Source: Linum tenue | Lineage: Eukaryota; Streptophyta; Magnoliopsida; Malpighiales; Linaceae | NCBI GenBank assembly: GCA_946122785.1 | Contig: CAMGYJ010000010.1 | Coordinates: 11,817,467-11,881,466, forward strand | DNA length: 64,000 nucleotides | Direction of reading: 5' to 3' | In this document: positions 46,314-58,650 of the stretch, piece by piece | How positions within the stretch are numbered: position 1 is the stretch's first letter | Layout of the letters: each line of letters begins with the position of its first letter | Notes under the pieces: model-generated | The model's input: the letters and a program-made list of their open reading frames with translations, nothing else | Databases searched by the model: none | What the model was told of the DNA's origin: nothing | Translations under genes and position numbers: made by a program

Positions 46314-47674
46314 TGACTCACTCCTACTGTCACCCTAGAAAATGGCCAAGTATAACCACTTCCTAAAGCGTAGTATAGCGGGTCGGGTTTTAATGTCAAC
46401 CCGGGTCCTAGATGTGATGACTACTCGGTGAATTCTTGTTATTTAGCGGTGAACTTTTAGTGCAACTCAAGCAAACAAAACACAAAGCAAGTAAACGGTT
46501 TGTTGTCAAGTCAAGAGAGGTCACCCGGATATGGTTCCCCCTAGACTGTAGTTAAGTCGGATTGCAATTTACCAAGTTCAGTTTTCATGAAAGTTATACT
46601 GCGGAAGGTTCTCAATTAGCCTGAAGTCTCGACTAAAGGTCTCCAGACCCTCCCAATCTGAGTCTCTAGCGGGCGACTAACCTCCACCGGAGTAAACAGA
46701 TTGAGGCCCTAATGAACCAAACCTCCACTACCGAATTGACTTCGGTACAGAATAGCGAATTGGCTCCTCGACTAAAGTCACCAATTCGCCACCTTCGATT
46801 AAGGGTACTCTATCAACCTAGGCAGATATTCTCATTCTAGGTTAAAACAGAAACAACAGGAATTTGATCAGGATTCAAGTCATTCAATCATTCAAACCTC
46901 AATCGAGTATAATCAATTCACAAACTCTGTACTTGGGTTCATACAATCAGACCTAGCATACAAATCTAGGGTTCTCCATACCCAGATGAATGGGGAAACT
47001 ACTCCATAGAGAAAGAAGTAAAAGCAGATTCAGACGCGGAAATCATACTGTGAAGTTGGATTCCTGCTCCTGGACGTTTAATCTCACTTCTCCAAGCTCA
47101 AACCGGGCTCCAATGGTGTTGAAGATCGATCTAAGGCGCTTGGGAACTCTGGTTCGTCGCTTTCTCTCTCTAGGAATCGATTTCTCTCTCAAAAACTCGG
47201 AACCCCTTTGACAATTTGCCTTCTTCCTCTTTTATAAGCTGACCCCGTGATACCCGGTCGAAATACCCGGTCGGGTATTTTATGGTTCGACCGGGTATCT
47301 TTGAAACGCGCTGTTCCACTAAAGGGGGAAATCCCCGGTCCAACATCAAAATCCCCGACCGAGGATTTAACGCCATCGCCCGGGCCCCCTTCTGTTTCTC
47401 ACGGGTGCCCGAAGGAGGAAATACCCGGTCGAGGCCAGAATATACCCGGTCGGGTATTTCTTCCTTCGACCGGGTATTTTGGTCCAGCAGCATCCTTTAT
47501 CCCATCTTCGCTCCTTTCGACCCGGAACTCGTTCCTTCGCCTCGATTCCAACGCCAGGACCTGAAATATGACATAAACACACAACCTAGCGTGAAATCGG
47601 CTTAAAACACGAGTTTCCTCGTCACAAACGGCTTCAGAATAGGGGTGAAAACATGTATAATTATCGGTCTATCA
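46314..47674 (-). repeat. 3' LTR of the Athila element
   Basis: On the minus strand it starts TGATAGACCG and ends GGAGTGAGTCA. Positions 47240-47480 contain a dense set of near-palindromes (ATACCCGGTCGGGTATTT and CCCCGG variants) that recur in the element's interior at 50985-51340. Confidence 0.9.
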
Positions 47675-47692
47675 AACTTCCCCACACTTAAC
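47675..47692 (-). promoter_or_regulatory. Polypurine tract of the Athila element
   Basis: On the minus strand GTTAAGTGTGGGGAAGTT abuts the 3' LTR, the position and composition of the plus-strand priming site. Confidence 0.75.
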
Positions 47693-48901
47693 CGTTTGCT
47701 TGTCCCCAAGCAAACCTAACTCAAACCAATGCAACTCTCCAGACCTCTATAGCAACAAACAACCTCGATCGTAGGTAGAGGACTTCCTAGATCATTTAGC
47801 AGCTTACGAGGTCAACCGACGCACAAGTCATCTCATAGCCTCTTCGGCGAGAACGCTAGTCTCGAATCGGCATCATGGCAAATAGTGAACAGAGGACAAA
47901 TGAAACGTGGATGAAGAGACTCTCACAAACAAAAGATCATGGACTCACATTAAGGTGCTCGATTTTCTTCGTGAACATGGTTGGAACCCTTTTCTTTATT
48001 CTTTTTGCCTGTTTTTCTGTTTTTCTCTTTTTTTTTCACGGGTTCCAACCTGTTTCTGCAGAAAACGGGGGCTCCCACCTAGCAAAGGTTTTGCGGGAGC
48101 CCGGCTCTTACCGGCCATGCCAGGAGCGGGTGTCTCGAGCCTCGTGCGGGGGAAAGACATGTAAGGGGGCTGGAGGTAGTAGGTGGAAATTGGGAACGGA
48201 TTCCCGTCTCCCCTTACACACTTTCGCCCTATTCGCACGGGAGACGTTATTTTAAAGCACATTTCGAGCACCTGTTACATTCAGAACATGATACAAGAGT
48301 CCATGACAGGCAGAGAGTCCACAATACCACACAATTCAAGGGTCCTAAGATCACTAATTCGCTCAATCAACCAACACAATATGAAGAAGAAATGAGACTT
48401 CTTAAATGCATCAACATCCTCCATAGTGCTACACTACCTCCCTAGGTTGCAAATCACTACAGAGACTGTCAATTCAAAGCATACTGAGCAGGCAATTGCA
48501 AGGAACACGTACTTGGAGCCCTCAAATTTAAAAATTTGGACAGTGGACTAGGCTCCAAGCACACAAACAGAGCTAATGCAGTCAAAAGATAAACATCCCC
48601 CCCACACTTAAGATCGACATTGCCCTCATTGGAGAAGAGGGAAGGAAAGGGGAACGATGTTACTGGTGTGCACAGACTGCAGGAGACTGGAAATGGACCA
48701 GTCGGCATGGGACGGACTGGACAGAGGACCAGTCAGGAACACAGGCAGAGCTAAAAGAGACCAAAAAGCTCAAACACATACGTTAGGTCCAACGGTCAGC
48801 CCAATAGTACAGCATCCAAAATGAAAAGAAAAAGAAACAAAAACCGACACAAAACAGACAGTTTGCATGCTGTCACAGATAAAAACTCTCAAAACACGCC
48901 T
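47693..48901 (-). other. Athila 3' interior, non-coding
   Basis: Between the extra ORF and the polypurine tract. Small frames on both strands show no conserved domain. A second purine-rich patch, AGTGTGGGGG (minus strand), lies near 48600-48610. Confidence 0.5.
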
Positions 48902-50344
48902 CTAGGGCCCTCCGAGACCGGAGAAATCAATCTGATCCATAAGGTCATCGACGCCATCATCCAGCGGCTGCCGTGGTGGTGAATGCTCCCACCGGGTGGT
49001 CCAGTGGTGCTCCGCTGGAGGGTGGCAAGCCTGGAGCATATGCTCGGAATACTCCATCAGACGGCGGCCTCGGTCTCTCTCCCGCTCGATGAGAGCAGTA
49101 GTATGTCCCATGTGGGTCTCCAATCGGCCAAGGCGCTCATCCACGCCCGTCATCCTGGACCGGTACTCGGCCTGGTGGGCCGAATACTGCTGGTAAAACT
49201 GGACCTGATGGTCCATGAGCTGCTGGTTCTGAAGACCGAGCTGTTGGAACTGGAGCCCCATCTGCTGGAACTGCTCCGTGAAGAAGTCCATCGACGGACC
49301 AGAAGGACCAGAGGAGGACTCACCTCTCACTGGTCTCCGTCGAGGCTGAAGATCCCCAGGGGGGGAAAGCGAGGGCTCCGGCTCGTCGGCATCCATAACG
49401 CCGTCATCATCATCATCAGCAGCCTCATCTATCTCCTCCTCGTCCGAGTAGTCCGCATCCTCCTCGTCCGAGTCTAGATCAATCACCCCCGCGGGGGGCA
49501 TAGAGAGCCCATCCACCCAGGTGCGGATGTCATCAGTGGCCAGGAGGCGCGCGTTGTTGAGCACGTCCCGGCTGAGAGGTGCGGAGCCGCCCATCACAGT
49601 CGCATTGTGAAGCCCCTGAAAGCTGATGTCGAAATGCCTCGCCAACCGTGTGATCTGGGGACCACAGAAGAGGTGGGTAGGATGTCCGCGGATCCGGTGG
49701 AAAGTGAGGGCCACGAAGGAGCCCAGGTGAAGCATGTGAGCCGGGTCCCCCATCGAGTACATGGCATACAACACCCGCTTCGGGATCTTATGCGAACCGG
49801 TGGAGTTGGGGACGATGGACCGAGTGATCAGCAAGTTCAGGATGTGCCACTGCGGCTTGAGGGTGCAGACGGAGGTCTGGCCAGCATCGAAGTAGTCGTA
49901 GCCATAGGCGCGCCTGGCTATCCTGCGGTAGAAAGCAGTCTGGTTCCAATCGGTCGGGTGGGCAACCTCGATCTCATGGGCATCGAAGGGGTGGTAATCG
50001 ATACCTAGAGCGTGGGCCAACCCGTCGATGGTCAGCTCCCTGTGATCGCCACCCAACCGGAACGTTACTGCATACTCGTCCCGGGCCATCGAGCGGTCAT
50101 AGCGATAGGTGGTGTAGAACTCCCACACCAGCTCCGTGAAAGTAGGCTTGTCGATGGCCAGCAACGTCCGCCAGTCTGGGTGATTGATAGCGGCGCTGAG
50201 CTCCTGCAAACAGTGGAGCTGCTCAAACACCGCCCACTCGAGGTGGTGGTGACGCTCCAGCTTCCCCCGGATCACCTTGCGGAACTGATCCGCATACTCC
50301 GCGTGCAGGCGCAGATCCTGCACGAAGGGATGGTCCTGCGACAT
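48902..50344 (-). CDS. Athila extra ORF (env position), intact, 480 residues
   Basis: The only long frame of this element without a break. Residues about 30-280 form a globular region with PTFTELVWEFYTTYRY, EYAVTFRLGGDHRELTIDG and HILNLLITRSIVPNSTG. It resembles the plant-transposon domain of Athila-associated extra ORFs (I believe Pfam PF20167). An acidic patch follows (DSDEEDADYSDEEE, about 295-330), then a Gln-rich segment likely to form a coiled coil (residues about 365-400). I see no signal peptide or transmembrane helix, so it does not look like an envelope glycoprotein despite its position. Function is unknown. Start chosen at the ATG 50344, where similarity-like composition begins. 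Confidence 0.7.
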   Translation of the reverse strand: MSQDHPFVQDLRLHAEYADQFRKVIRGKLERHHHLEWAVFEQLHCLQELSAAINHPDWRTLLAIDKPTFTELVWEFYTTYRYDRSMARDEYAVTFRLGGDHRELTIDGLAHALGIDYHPFDAHEIEVAHPTDWNQTAFYRRIARRAYGYDYFDAGQTSVCTLKPQWHILNLLITRSIVPNSTGSHKIPKRVLYAMYSMGDPAHMLHLGSFVALTFHRIRGHPTHLFCGPQITRLARHFDISFQGLHNATVMGGSAPLSRDVLNNARLLATDDIRTWVDGLSMPPAGVIDLDSDEEDADYSDEEEIDEAADDDDDGVMDADEPEPSLSPPGDLQPRRRPVRGESSSGPSGPSMDFFTEQFQQMGLQFQQLGLQNQQLMDHQVQFYQQYSAHQAEYRSRMTGVDERLGRLETHMGHTTALIERERDRGRRLMEYSEHMLQACHPPAEHHWTTRWEHSPPRQPLDDGVDDLMDQIDFSGLGGP

Positions 50345-51548
50345 GGCCCTGCAAAATCAAAACACCATGACAGGCACTTCCCCCAAGAAAATAGATGGTC
50401 AGGACTAACGGCATGGGGTCAGCACTTCCCCCACACTTGAGCTCACCTAGGCTAACAATTTAAGCACAGCCAGTTGAATTGCAAGCAACTCAACCGAAAT
50501 TCAAGGCAGGATCATAGAATAAACCACAATCATCACACGGACAGCTCATCTATCACATACACAGCCATGCAAGCTCAAGTCATCCCTCACCCTACTCTAA
50601 ATTAGGCATGCAAACACAGTTCTCGGTCCTAGAATCTACAGTCCGATTTTCCAGAAACTAGAAATGAGCAGGAAACACACCTGGAAACGCAAGGATGACC
50701 GTAGCTAGGACTCGAAGGACGGGTGAGGGACGCGAGGAGAGCGAAAAAAATCGCCCTGGAGACTCGCCGGAAAATGGCCGGCGAATCGCCGGAAAGTCGC
50801 CGAAAAATGTCCGGCGACGGCGGCGGCGCGGCGGCCGCGGCGGTGGAGGGCGGCGGCGGGCGGCGGCTAGTAACGGCTGCCGGCGACGGCCAAAGAGGAG
50901 AGAGGGGAGAGGAAATGGGAGAAGAGAGAGAAGTGATTTTGGAAAAAATGAGGGTAGAGAGAGAAATGACCGGGGGTTTCCTTTAAATAGGAAAAATACC
51001 CGGTCGGGTCTCAAAAATACCCGGCCGGGTATTATCGAGTCCTCGACCGGGGAATTCTGCCAAACGCTGCGTTTCAATGGGTACAAATCCCCGGTCCCTC
51101 GCCAAAAATACCCGGTCGGGTATTTTTGGTGGGGGATCGGGGGTCCCCGAAACGCCGCGTTTCACAGCCGAAAATACCCGGTCTCAGGCCAAAAATATTA
51201 CCCGGTCGGGTATTTTTGGCCTGAGGTCGGGTTTTTTTTCATTTTTCGCCTCGGAAGGCAGAAGGGGGCCCGGGCATGAGCCAAAAATACCCGGTCGGGT
51301 ATTTTGGCTCATGACCGGGTATTTTACCCTTCCGGCCAAAAATCTCATTCGTCCCAAAATCGCGACCTCTCCTGCACGAAAACACCAAACCGAGGCATCA
51401 CAGACGACCGAACTTCACGACAGACATGCAACTGACTCGACATGACACCAAAAACTCAGAAAAAAGGAAAAGAAAATGCAAACCGTGGTGGGGTTGCCTC
51501 CCCACAAGCGCTTCTTTACCGTCTTTTAGCTGGACGCCCATGGCGGAA
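50345..51548 (-). other. Athila spacer between pol and the extra ORF, palindrome-rich
   Basis: This interval holds a low-complexity GC-rich stretch (50700-50900, GGCGGCG words) and a block (50985-51340) of repeated near-palindromes AAATACCCGGTCGGGTATTT with CCCCGGTCCC variants. The same block type lies in both LTRs. Frames here are shadows of the repeats. It may contain a promoter for the extra ORF, but nothing specific is visible. Confidence 0.6.
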
Positions 51549-54500
51549 CTAAGGGTCCGCGAGTTCCACCACCAACTCCGCACGTTCGACCTCGCCTCCC
51601 AGGTAGAGTTTGAGATGATGGCCATTCACTTTAAACGGCTCAGTCTGCGGGTTGGCAATCTCGATAGTGCCATACGGGAACACCTGGGTGACCGTGAACG
51701 GTCCAGACCACCGGGAGCGGAGTTTTCCGGGAAAGAGCTTCAGGCGAGAGTTATAGAGGAGAACTCGATCACCAACCTGGAACTCCTTCGGACCCCGCAG
51801 CCGGGCATCATGCAGGCGCTTAGTGCGCTCCTTGTACAGCCGGGTGTTCTCATAAGCGTGGTAACGCCACTCTTCCAGCTCCAACATCTGCATTTTTCGC
51901 TCAACACCTGCAACATGAACATCCAAGTTGAGCAGCTTAAGGGCCCAGAAGGCCTTGTGCTCTAGCTCCACGGGCAAATGGCATGCCTTTCCATAGACAA
52001 GCCGGTACGGTGAAGTACCAATGGGCGTCTTGTAGGCAGTGCGATACGCCCACAGAGCATCATCGAGCTTGGTGGACCAATCTTTGCGGGACTGATCCTC
52101 TGTTTTCTCTAGGATCCGCTTGAGCTCCCGGTTCGTCAGTTCGGCCTGGCCACTGGTCTGGGGATGATAGGCCACGGACACCTTGTGAGTCACACCATAG
52201 CGAGACAGTAGTTTATCGAATTGGCCCTGGAAATGGGTGCCTCTATCCCTTATGATGGCTCTAGGTGTCCCGAACCGGGAGAATAGCTGCTTCAGAAAAC
52301 CACAAACACGTATAGCATCATTGGTGGGCAAAGCTTGCGCCTCAGCCCACCTAGAGACGTAGTCAACAGCAACCAGAATATAGGTGTTACCAAAAGATGG
52401 AGGGAAGGGGCCCATGAAGTCGATACCCCAGACATAAAAAATCTCACAAGTTATAAACACATTCTGGGGCATCTCATCACGGGCAGAGATGTTACCTGAC
52501 CTCTGGCATCGGTCGCACCTGCGTGCGAAGGCGTCTGCATCCTTGAAGAGCGTGGGCCAGTAAAAGCCCGACTGGAGCACCTTCCTCGCCGTGCGGTTTC
52601 CTCCGTGATGACCGCCAGTAGGTCCCTCATGACAGTGAGATAGAATGCCCTCCATCTCACTCTCCATAACACAACGACGGATGATCCCGTCGGCTCCGAT
52701 CCGAAAAAGATGAGGGTCATCCCAGAAGTAGTACTTCAGATCGGAGAAAAACTTCCTCTTGGCGTGAGTTGCCATCCCCTTGGGCAGCTGCTGGCCCACC
52801 AATTAGTTCGCAAAATCAGAGTACCAGGGGGTGACACTCTCCACCAAGCACATCATCATCAACCTCTCATCTGGAAAGGAGTCATCAATCTCCTCCACGA
52901 GGTTGTCCGCAGGAGGTGCGTCCAACCGGGAGAGGTGATCAGCTGCTACATTTTTTGCTCCCTTCTTGTTCCGGATCTCAATATCGAACTCCTGCAGCAG
53001 TAAGATCCATCGTATGAGCCGAGGCTTGGCATCGGCCTTGCTCATCAGGTATCTAATCGCGGAGTGATCTGTGTACACGGTCACACGGGACAAGACCAGA
53101 TAGGGGCGAAACTTATCAAAGGCAAACACCACCGCAAGCAGCTCCTTCTCTGTGGTGGTGTAGTTCTCCTGGGCATCATTCAGAGTCTTCGAGGCGTAGT
53201 AGATAGGTCGGAAGTGTTGATCTCGCCTCTGCCCCAGAACAGCTCAAACAGCAAAGTCACTGGCGTCGCACATCAGCTCAAATGGTAGGGACCAGTCAGG
53301 AACAACCATGATAGGAGCCTGGGTGAGCTTCTCCTTCAAGGTGGTGAACGCCGCTATGCAAGCATCAGTGAACTGGAAGGGGGCATCCTTCTCCAGAAGC
53401 TTAGTTAGGGGCAGGGCGATCTTCGAGAAGTCCTTGATGAACCGCCTATAGAAACCTGCATGGCCAAGAAAACTCCGGATCCCCTTTACAGATGTAGGAG
53501 GAGGCAGCTTGCTGATAGTCTCGATCTTTGCTCTGTCTACCTCGATCCCCATCTTGGAGATCTTGTGCCCAAGAACTATGCCTTCTCGAACCATGAAGTG
53601 ACACTTCTCCCAACTCAGTGCCAGGTTCGTTTCTTCACACCGTTTAAGGACAAGTTCCAGGTTATGGAGACAGTGAGAGAAGGAGTCTCCATAAACCGAG
53701 AAGTCGTCCATAAACACCTCCATGATCTCGCCGACCAGACGGTCAAAGATGGCGAGCATGCATCGCTGAAAAGTGGCTGGGGCGTTGCATAGCCCGAATG
53801 GAATCCGCCGGTAAGCAAATGTGCCGAAGGGGCAGGTGAAAGTGGTCTTCGCCTGGTCCTCCGGTGCAATAGGGATCTGAAAGTACCCGGACATCCCATC
53901 CAGGAAGCAGTAGAACTCGTGCACCGCCAATCTCTCCAGCATCTGATCAATGAACGGCAGCGGGAAGTGGTCCTTCCGAGTAGCGTCGTTGAGACGCCGG
54001 TAGTCGATGCAGACACGGTACCCAGTCACCGTGCGCATCGGGATGAGCTCGTTCTTCTCGTTAGGCACCACGGTCATCCCACCCTTTTTGGGCACCACCT
54101 GGGTGGGACTGACCCACTCGCTGTCAGAAATGGCGAAGATGATCCCCGCGTCCATCAGCTTCACGATCTCAGCCCGAACCACAGCCTCCAGGTTCGGCGT
54201 CAATCTCCTCTGCGGCTGCCTCACTGGCCGCATCTCATCCTCCAGCAGTATCCGGTGCGAGCAAAAAGAGGGGCTGATCCCCCGGATATCTGTGATCTTC
54301 CATGCCAAAGCTCGCTCGTACTGCTTCAGCAAGGCCACCAGTCTGGTCTTCTGCTCGGGTGTGAGGGTCGAGCTGATGATAACTGGCAGCTTATTCCCCT
54401 CCCGGAGAAATGCATACTCCAAATGAGGAGGGAGGGGCTTAAGCTCCAGCTCTGGTGGTTCTTCCAAAGAAGTGGTGATGCGGGTGGAGGATGAGATCGG

Positions 54501-55961
54501 TTTAAACAGCCTGTCGCCCTCCAAGAAGGGGCCACTCTCCAATGCGGCCAACTGCTCCGCCAGCTGCGGCTCCTGCAATGCCTGCTCACCTAGCAAAATA
54601 CAACGCTCAAGAGCATCATCAGTACCCGCACTCGTGATGGCGAGTGCGGTCTCAAAATCGGCAAGCACATCACAGTAGTCTATGTCATCATGCAAATGAG
54701 AATGTTTCCCATTGTCAGATACAGAAAAAGTAGCATGTTCATCACCAGCACGCAGAATCAATTTACCACTATGCACATCAATAAGCGCCTTGGCGGTGGC
54801 GAGAAACGGTCTACCCAAAATCAACGGTACATCCACATCCTCATTTATATCCAGAATAACAAAATCAACAGGATATGTGAATGCACCAACATTAACAAGC
54901 AAGTCCTCAATGATACCCCTAGGATGCACGATAGAACGATCAGCTAACTGAATGCTCATCCTAGTAGCTCTAGGTTCACCTAGGTCTAGCTTCTTAAACA
55001 GTTTATAGGGCATGACGTTAATGCTAGCGCCTAGGTCCGCCAAGGACTTTCCTACATGCATGCTGCCAATAACAAGAGGGATAGTGAAACTCCCTGGGTC
55101 TTTGCGCTTCTCTGGCAGCTTGTTCTGCAGGATGGCAGAACACTCCTCGCTGAGCATCACTGTCGAAAGATCCCCAAGTTTCTTCTTGTTGGTGAGGAGG
55201 TCTTTCATGAACTTGGCATACTTGGGCATCTTCGACAGTGCCTCCACGAACGGCATGCTGATGTTGACCTGCTTCAACATTGCCATGAACTTGGCAAACT
55301 CTGTCTCCAGCCTGTCTCGATGGAGTCGAGTGGGGAAGGACAGCTGGGGTGTATGCTCCTTAACCACAGGTTGCGGCTTTGGAGCAGGTGCTGTGCTGCC
55401 TTCCCCCAACTCTGCAGTATCAGCTGGAGGTGTTGAAGCAGGTAGTGGGTCGTCTCGCCTGGGCTGGGCAGGAGCAGCAGATGTAGTCTTGCCACTCCTG
55501 GTGGTGATGGCGTGTGCAGTCTCATGCGGGTCCCGTGGATTGGGAATGGTGGTGGCAGGCAGAGTCCCCGGTGCCCTGTTAGTGTTCTGGCGAGCTAGGC
55601 TCCCAATCTGATTCTGCAGATCCTGCAGAATGGCACCTTGGTTCCTCTGGCCTGCCTCCAGTGAGGCGATGTTCTGATCCATCCTCGTGAAGTTCGCCTG
55701 ACTGGTGGTCATGAAAGCCTGCAAAATATTCTTCAGATCAGATATCTGAGGATCAGGAGCTGCGGCTGTTGGAGGCTGAGCAAACTGGCGCTGGGGCTGC
55801 TGGAATGGCTGCCCTTGCCTAGGCTGGTAGGGCTGCTGCTGTGATGGTGGCCCCTGCCTAGCCTGGAAGGGCTGCCTCTGCTGGAAACCACCTGCTGGTG
55901 CTGGGAAACCAGGTGGTTTGTTGGTGTTGCTGCTCCAGGCAAAGTTGGGATCTGGCGCCAT
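51549..55961 (-). pseudogene. Athila pol: protease, RT, RNase H, integrase, interrupted
   Basis: One reading frame runs from 55961 to 51549 with in-frame stops at 53241-53243 (start of the RNase H region) and 52803-52805 (between RNase H and integrase). Domains in order: a Pro/Gln-rich linker; aspartic protease with LADLGASINVMPY; reverse transcriptase with FCFLDGMSGYFQIPIAP-type and VFMDDFSVYG motifs; RNase H with [12 protein letters not shown] and AADHLSRLD; integrase with a zinc-binding region ending CDRCQRSG; and a DDE core ([33 protein letters not shown]). Catalytic residues are present but the polyprotein cannot be made whole. It is joined to gag by a phase change near 55960. Confidence 0.9.
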
Positions 55962-57136
55962 CCCTCATTGTAGGTGTTGCTGTATGGGTCCAGGCGCCGA
56001 GCATTTGCTATGAAGTCCACCTGCTCTTGGGGAGTAGAAGACTCCCTCATAGACTGACAATCCTCCACCAGGTGATTCGGGCTCTCACACCACTGACACT
56101 GAGCTACTGGAGGCGTAGCTACACCTCGGCCCGGAAGGAGACTGTTAGGCTGCTTCAATGTCTGCACCAACTCAGCCACCTGCTGCTCTAACCCGGACCT
56201 GGCCTCCATAGCATGCACACCCCGGTCCCGGGAGTTCCTGCCTCTGTAGTTCTGCCCCCAGGAGTGGTCTCGGGCAGCCAAGGTACTGATCATCTGGTTC
56301 AGCTCGGGTGGAGTCTTAGTGAGAATATCCCCTCCTGGGCATAGAGACTCAATCACCCTCTGGCTGTCTAGAGTGAGGGCGCTGTAGAAGTTGCCTACTG
56401 TGAAGGCATCGATGAAACCATGATGGGGACACTGCCAGAAATATCTCATGTACCGCTCCCATGCATCACGAAGGGACTCATCTGGCTCTTGGCGGAAGTG
56501 AGTGATCTCCCGCTGTATCTCCGTGGTCTTCGATGCCAGATAATACCGGTGCACGAACTTGTCAACCAGATCGTCCCAAGAGGTGATGGACAATGGGGGC
56601 TGGGTCTCCAACCACCTCTTAGCATTCCCCGCCAGAGAATGGGGGAAGAGGTGAAGGCGGATCGCGTCATCCGGGACACCGTTCAGCTTGAACCCGTTCG
56701 TCAGCTGCAGAAAACGGGAAAGGTGTACCCGGGCTTCCTCATCCTTCAAGCCATGGAACTGGATAGAGGTCGTGATGAGTTGAATCCAGCATGGCTTGAT
56801 CTCGAAGTTGTTTGCAGGAATGGGCGGATAGAGGATGACCGGGCGGATGTCAGCAATCCGTGGAGTATAGTATTACTCCATGGTGGGACCCGGCGGTGGC
56901 GGATGATGATGGTGCCCAGCTCCCTGGGGGTTTGGGTCGTTCCCCAGGATCTGGTTCTGAGGAGGAGGGTTCTGATCGCCTTCCATCTCGTGCTCGTCCT
57001 CGGAGTCGCTGGTCAATTGGCCGTCTCGGCGCTCCACCGTAGCCAGTCTAGCTCGCTGTTGTCTCCGAAGTTGTTTGCAGGTGCGCTCAATCTTAGGATT
57101 CAACGGCAGTAAACTTCCCGACTGGCTACGGGTCAT
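55733..57136 (-). pseudogene. Athila gag, interrupted
   Basis: From ATG 57136, just after the primer site, the frame gives a basic N terminus and a His/Pro-rich stretch, and then meets an in-frame TAA at 56873-56875. The same frame continues with the gag capsid domain (KDEEARVHLSRFLQLTNGF, LFPHSLAGNAKRWLE, VDKFVHRYY) and a regular CX2CX4HX4C knuckle, CQWCESPNHLVEDC. The frame then slips near 55930-55965, where the pol frame takes over. The element therefore has at least one stop and one frameshift in gag. The product would be the capsid and nucleocapsid precursor of the cytoplasmic particle. Confidence 0.88.
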
Positions 57137-57260
57137 GCACTATCTGCACACAATCAAGCAATGCAAACCCGTGAAGGCACAAGTGGGAAGAACAAAAACT
57201 CAATGCGAAAAATGAAAATGCTAAAGTAACAGAAATCACTTTTCTTCAACAACCTAGCCG

Positions 57261-57278
57261 TCCCCGGCAACGGCGCCA
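57261..57278 (-). promoter_or_regulatory. Primer-binding site, tRNA-Asp type
   Basis: On the minus strand TGGCGCCGTTGCCGGGGA lies six bases inside the 5' LTR. This sequence is the usual primer site of Athila elements and fixes the element's orientation. Confidence 0.9.
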
Positions 57279-57284
57279 AAAACT

Positions 57285-58645
57285 TGACTCACTCCTACTG
57301 TCACCCTAGAAAATGGCCAAGTATAACCACTTCCTAAAGCGTAGTATAGCGGGTCGGGTTTTAATGTCAACCCGGGTCCTAGATGTGATGACTACTCGGT
57401 GAATTCTTGTTATTTAGCGGTGAACTGTTAGTGCAACTCAAGCAAACAAAACACAAAGCAAGTAAACGGTTTGTTGTCAAGTCAAGAGAGGTCACCCGGA
57501 TATGGTTCCCCCTAGACTGCAGTTAAGTCGGATTGCAATTTACCAAGTTCAGTTTTCATGAAAGTTATACTGCGGAAGGTTCTCAATTAGCCTGAAGTCT
57601 CGAATAAAGGTCTCCAAACCCTCCCAATCTGAGTCTCTAGCGGGCGACTAACCTCCACCGGAGTAAACAGATTGAGGCCCTAATGAACCAAACCTCCACT
57701 ACCGAATTGACTTCGGTACAGAATAGCGAATTGGCTCCTCGACTAAAGTCACCAATTCACCACCTTCGATTAAGGGTACTCTATCAACCTAGGCAGATAT
57801 TCTCATTCTAGGTTAAAACAGAAACAACATGAATTTGATCAGGATTCAAGTCATTCAATCATTCAAACCTCAATCGAATATAATCAATTCACAAACTCTG
57901 TACTTGGGTTCATACAATCAGACCTAGCATACAAATCTAGGGTTCTCCATACCCAGATGAATGGGGAAACTACTCCATAGAGAAAGAAGCAAAAACAGAT
58001 TCAGACGCGGAAATCATACCGTGAAGTTGGATTCTTTCTCCTGGACGTTTAATCGCACTTCTCCAAGCTCAAACCGGGCTCCAATGGTGTTGAAGATCGA
58101 TCTAAGGCGCTTGGGAACTCTGGTTCGTCGCTTTCTCTCTCTAGGAATCGATTTCTCTCTCAAAAACTCGGAACCCCTTTGAAAATTGGCCTTCTTCCTC
58201 TTTTATCAGCTGACCCCGCGATACCCGGTCGAAATACCCGGTCGGGTATTTTATGGTTCGACCGGGTATCTTTGAAACGCGCCGTTCCACTAAAGGGGGA
58301 AATCCCCGGTCCAACATCAAAATCCCCGACCGGGGATTTAACGCCATTGCCCGGGCCCCCTTCTGTTTCTCACGGGTGCCCGAAGGAGGAAATACCCGGT
58401 CGAGGCCAGAATATACCCGGTCGGGTATTTCTTCCTTCGACCGGGTATTTTGGTCCAGCAGCATCCTTTATCCCATCTTCGCTCCTTTCGACCCGGAACT
58501 TGTTCCTTCGCCTCGATTCCAACGCCAGGACCTGAAATATGATATAAACACACAACCTAGCGTGAAATCGGCTTAAAACACGAGTTTCCTCGTCACAAAC
58601 GGCTTCAGAATAGGGGTGAAAACATGTATAATTATCGGTCTATCA
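57285..58645 (-). repeat. 5' LTR of the Athila element
   Basis: Same length as the 3' LTR. It contains the same near-palindrome block (58210-58450). Confidence 0.9.
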
Positions 58646-58650
58646 AGCAG

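Larger units (their letters stand above)
46314..58645 (-). mobile_element. Athila-type Ty3/gypsy retrotransposon, full length
   Basis: LTRs of exactly 1361 bp (46314-47674 and 57285-58645) are flanked by the perfect duplication AGCAG (46309-46313, 58646-58650). I counted about two dozen differences between them (about 98% identity). On the minus strand the order is 5' LTR, primer site for tRNA-Asp, gag, protease, reverse transcriptase, RNase H, integrase, an extra ORF, polypurine tract and 3' LTR. This is the Athila layout. Gag-pol carries several inactivating changes, so the copy is not autonomous now. It inserted into an exon of the Ulp1-like gene. Confidence 0.93.

Noticed and set aside
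48983..49477. 164-codon plus-strand open frame
   Set aside because: It lies antisense to the intact Athila extra ORF, whose composition and motifs identify the real strand.
50695..51279. 194-codon plus-strand frame with Arg-rich, NTRSG-type repeats
   Set aside because: The repeats are translation of the ATACCCGGTCGGG palindromes; no independent coding evidence.
53919..54494. 191-codon plus-strand open frame
   Set aside because: Antisense shadow of the Athila protease/RT region.
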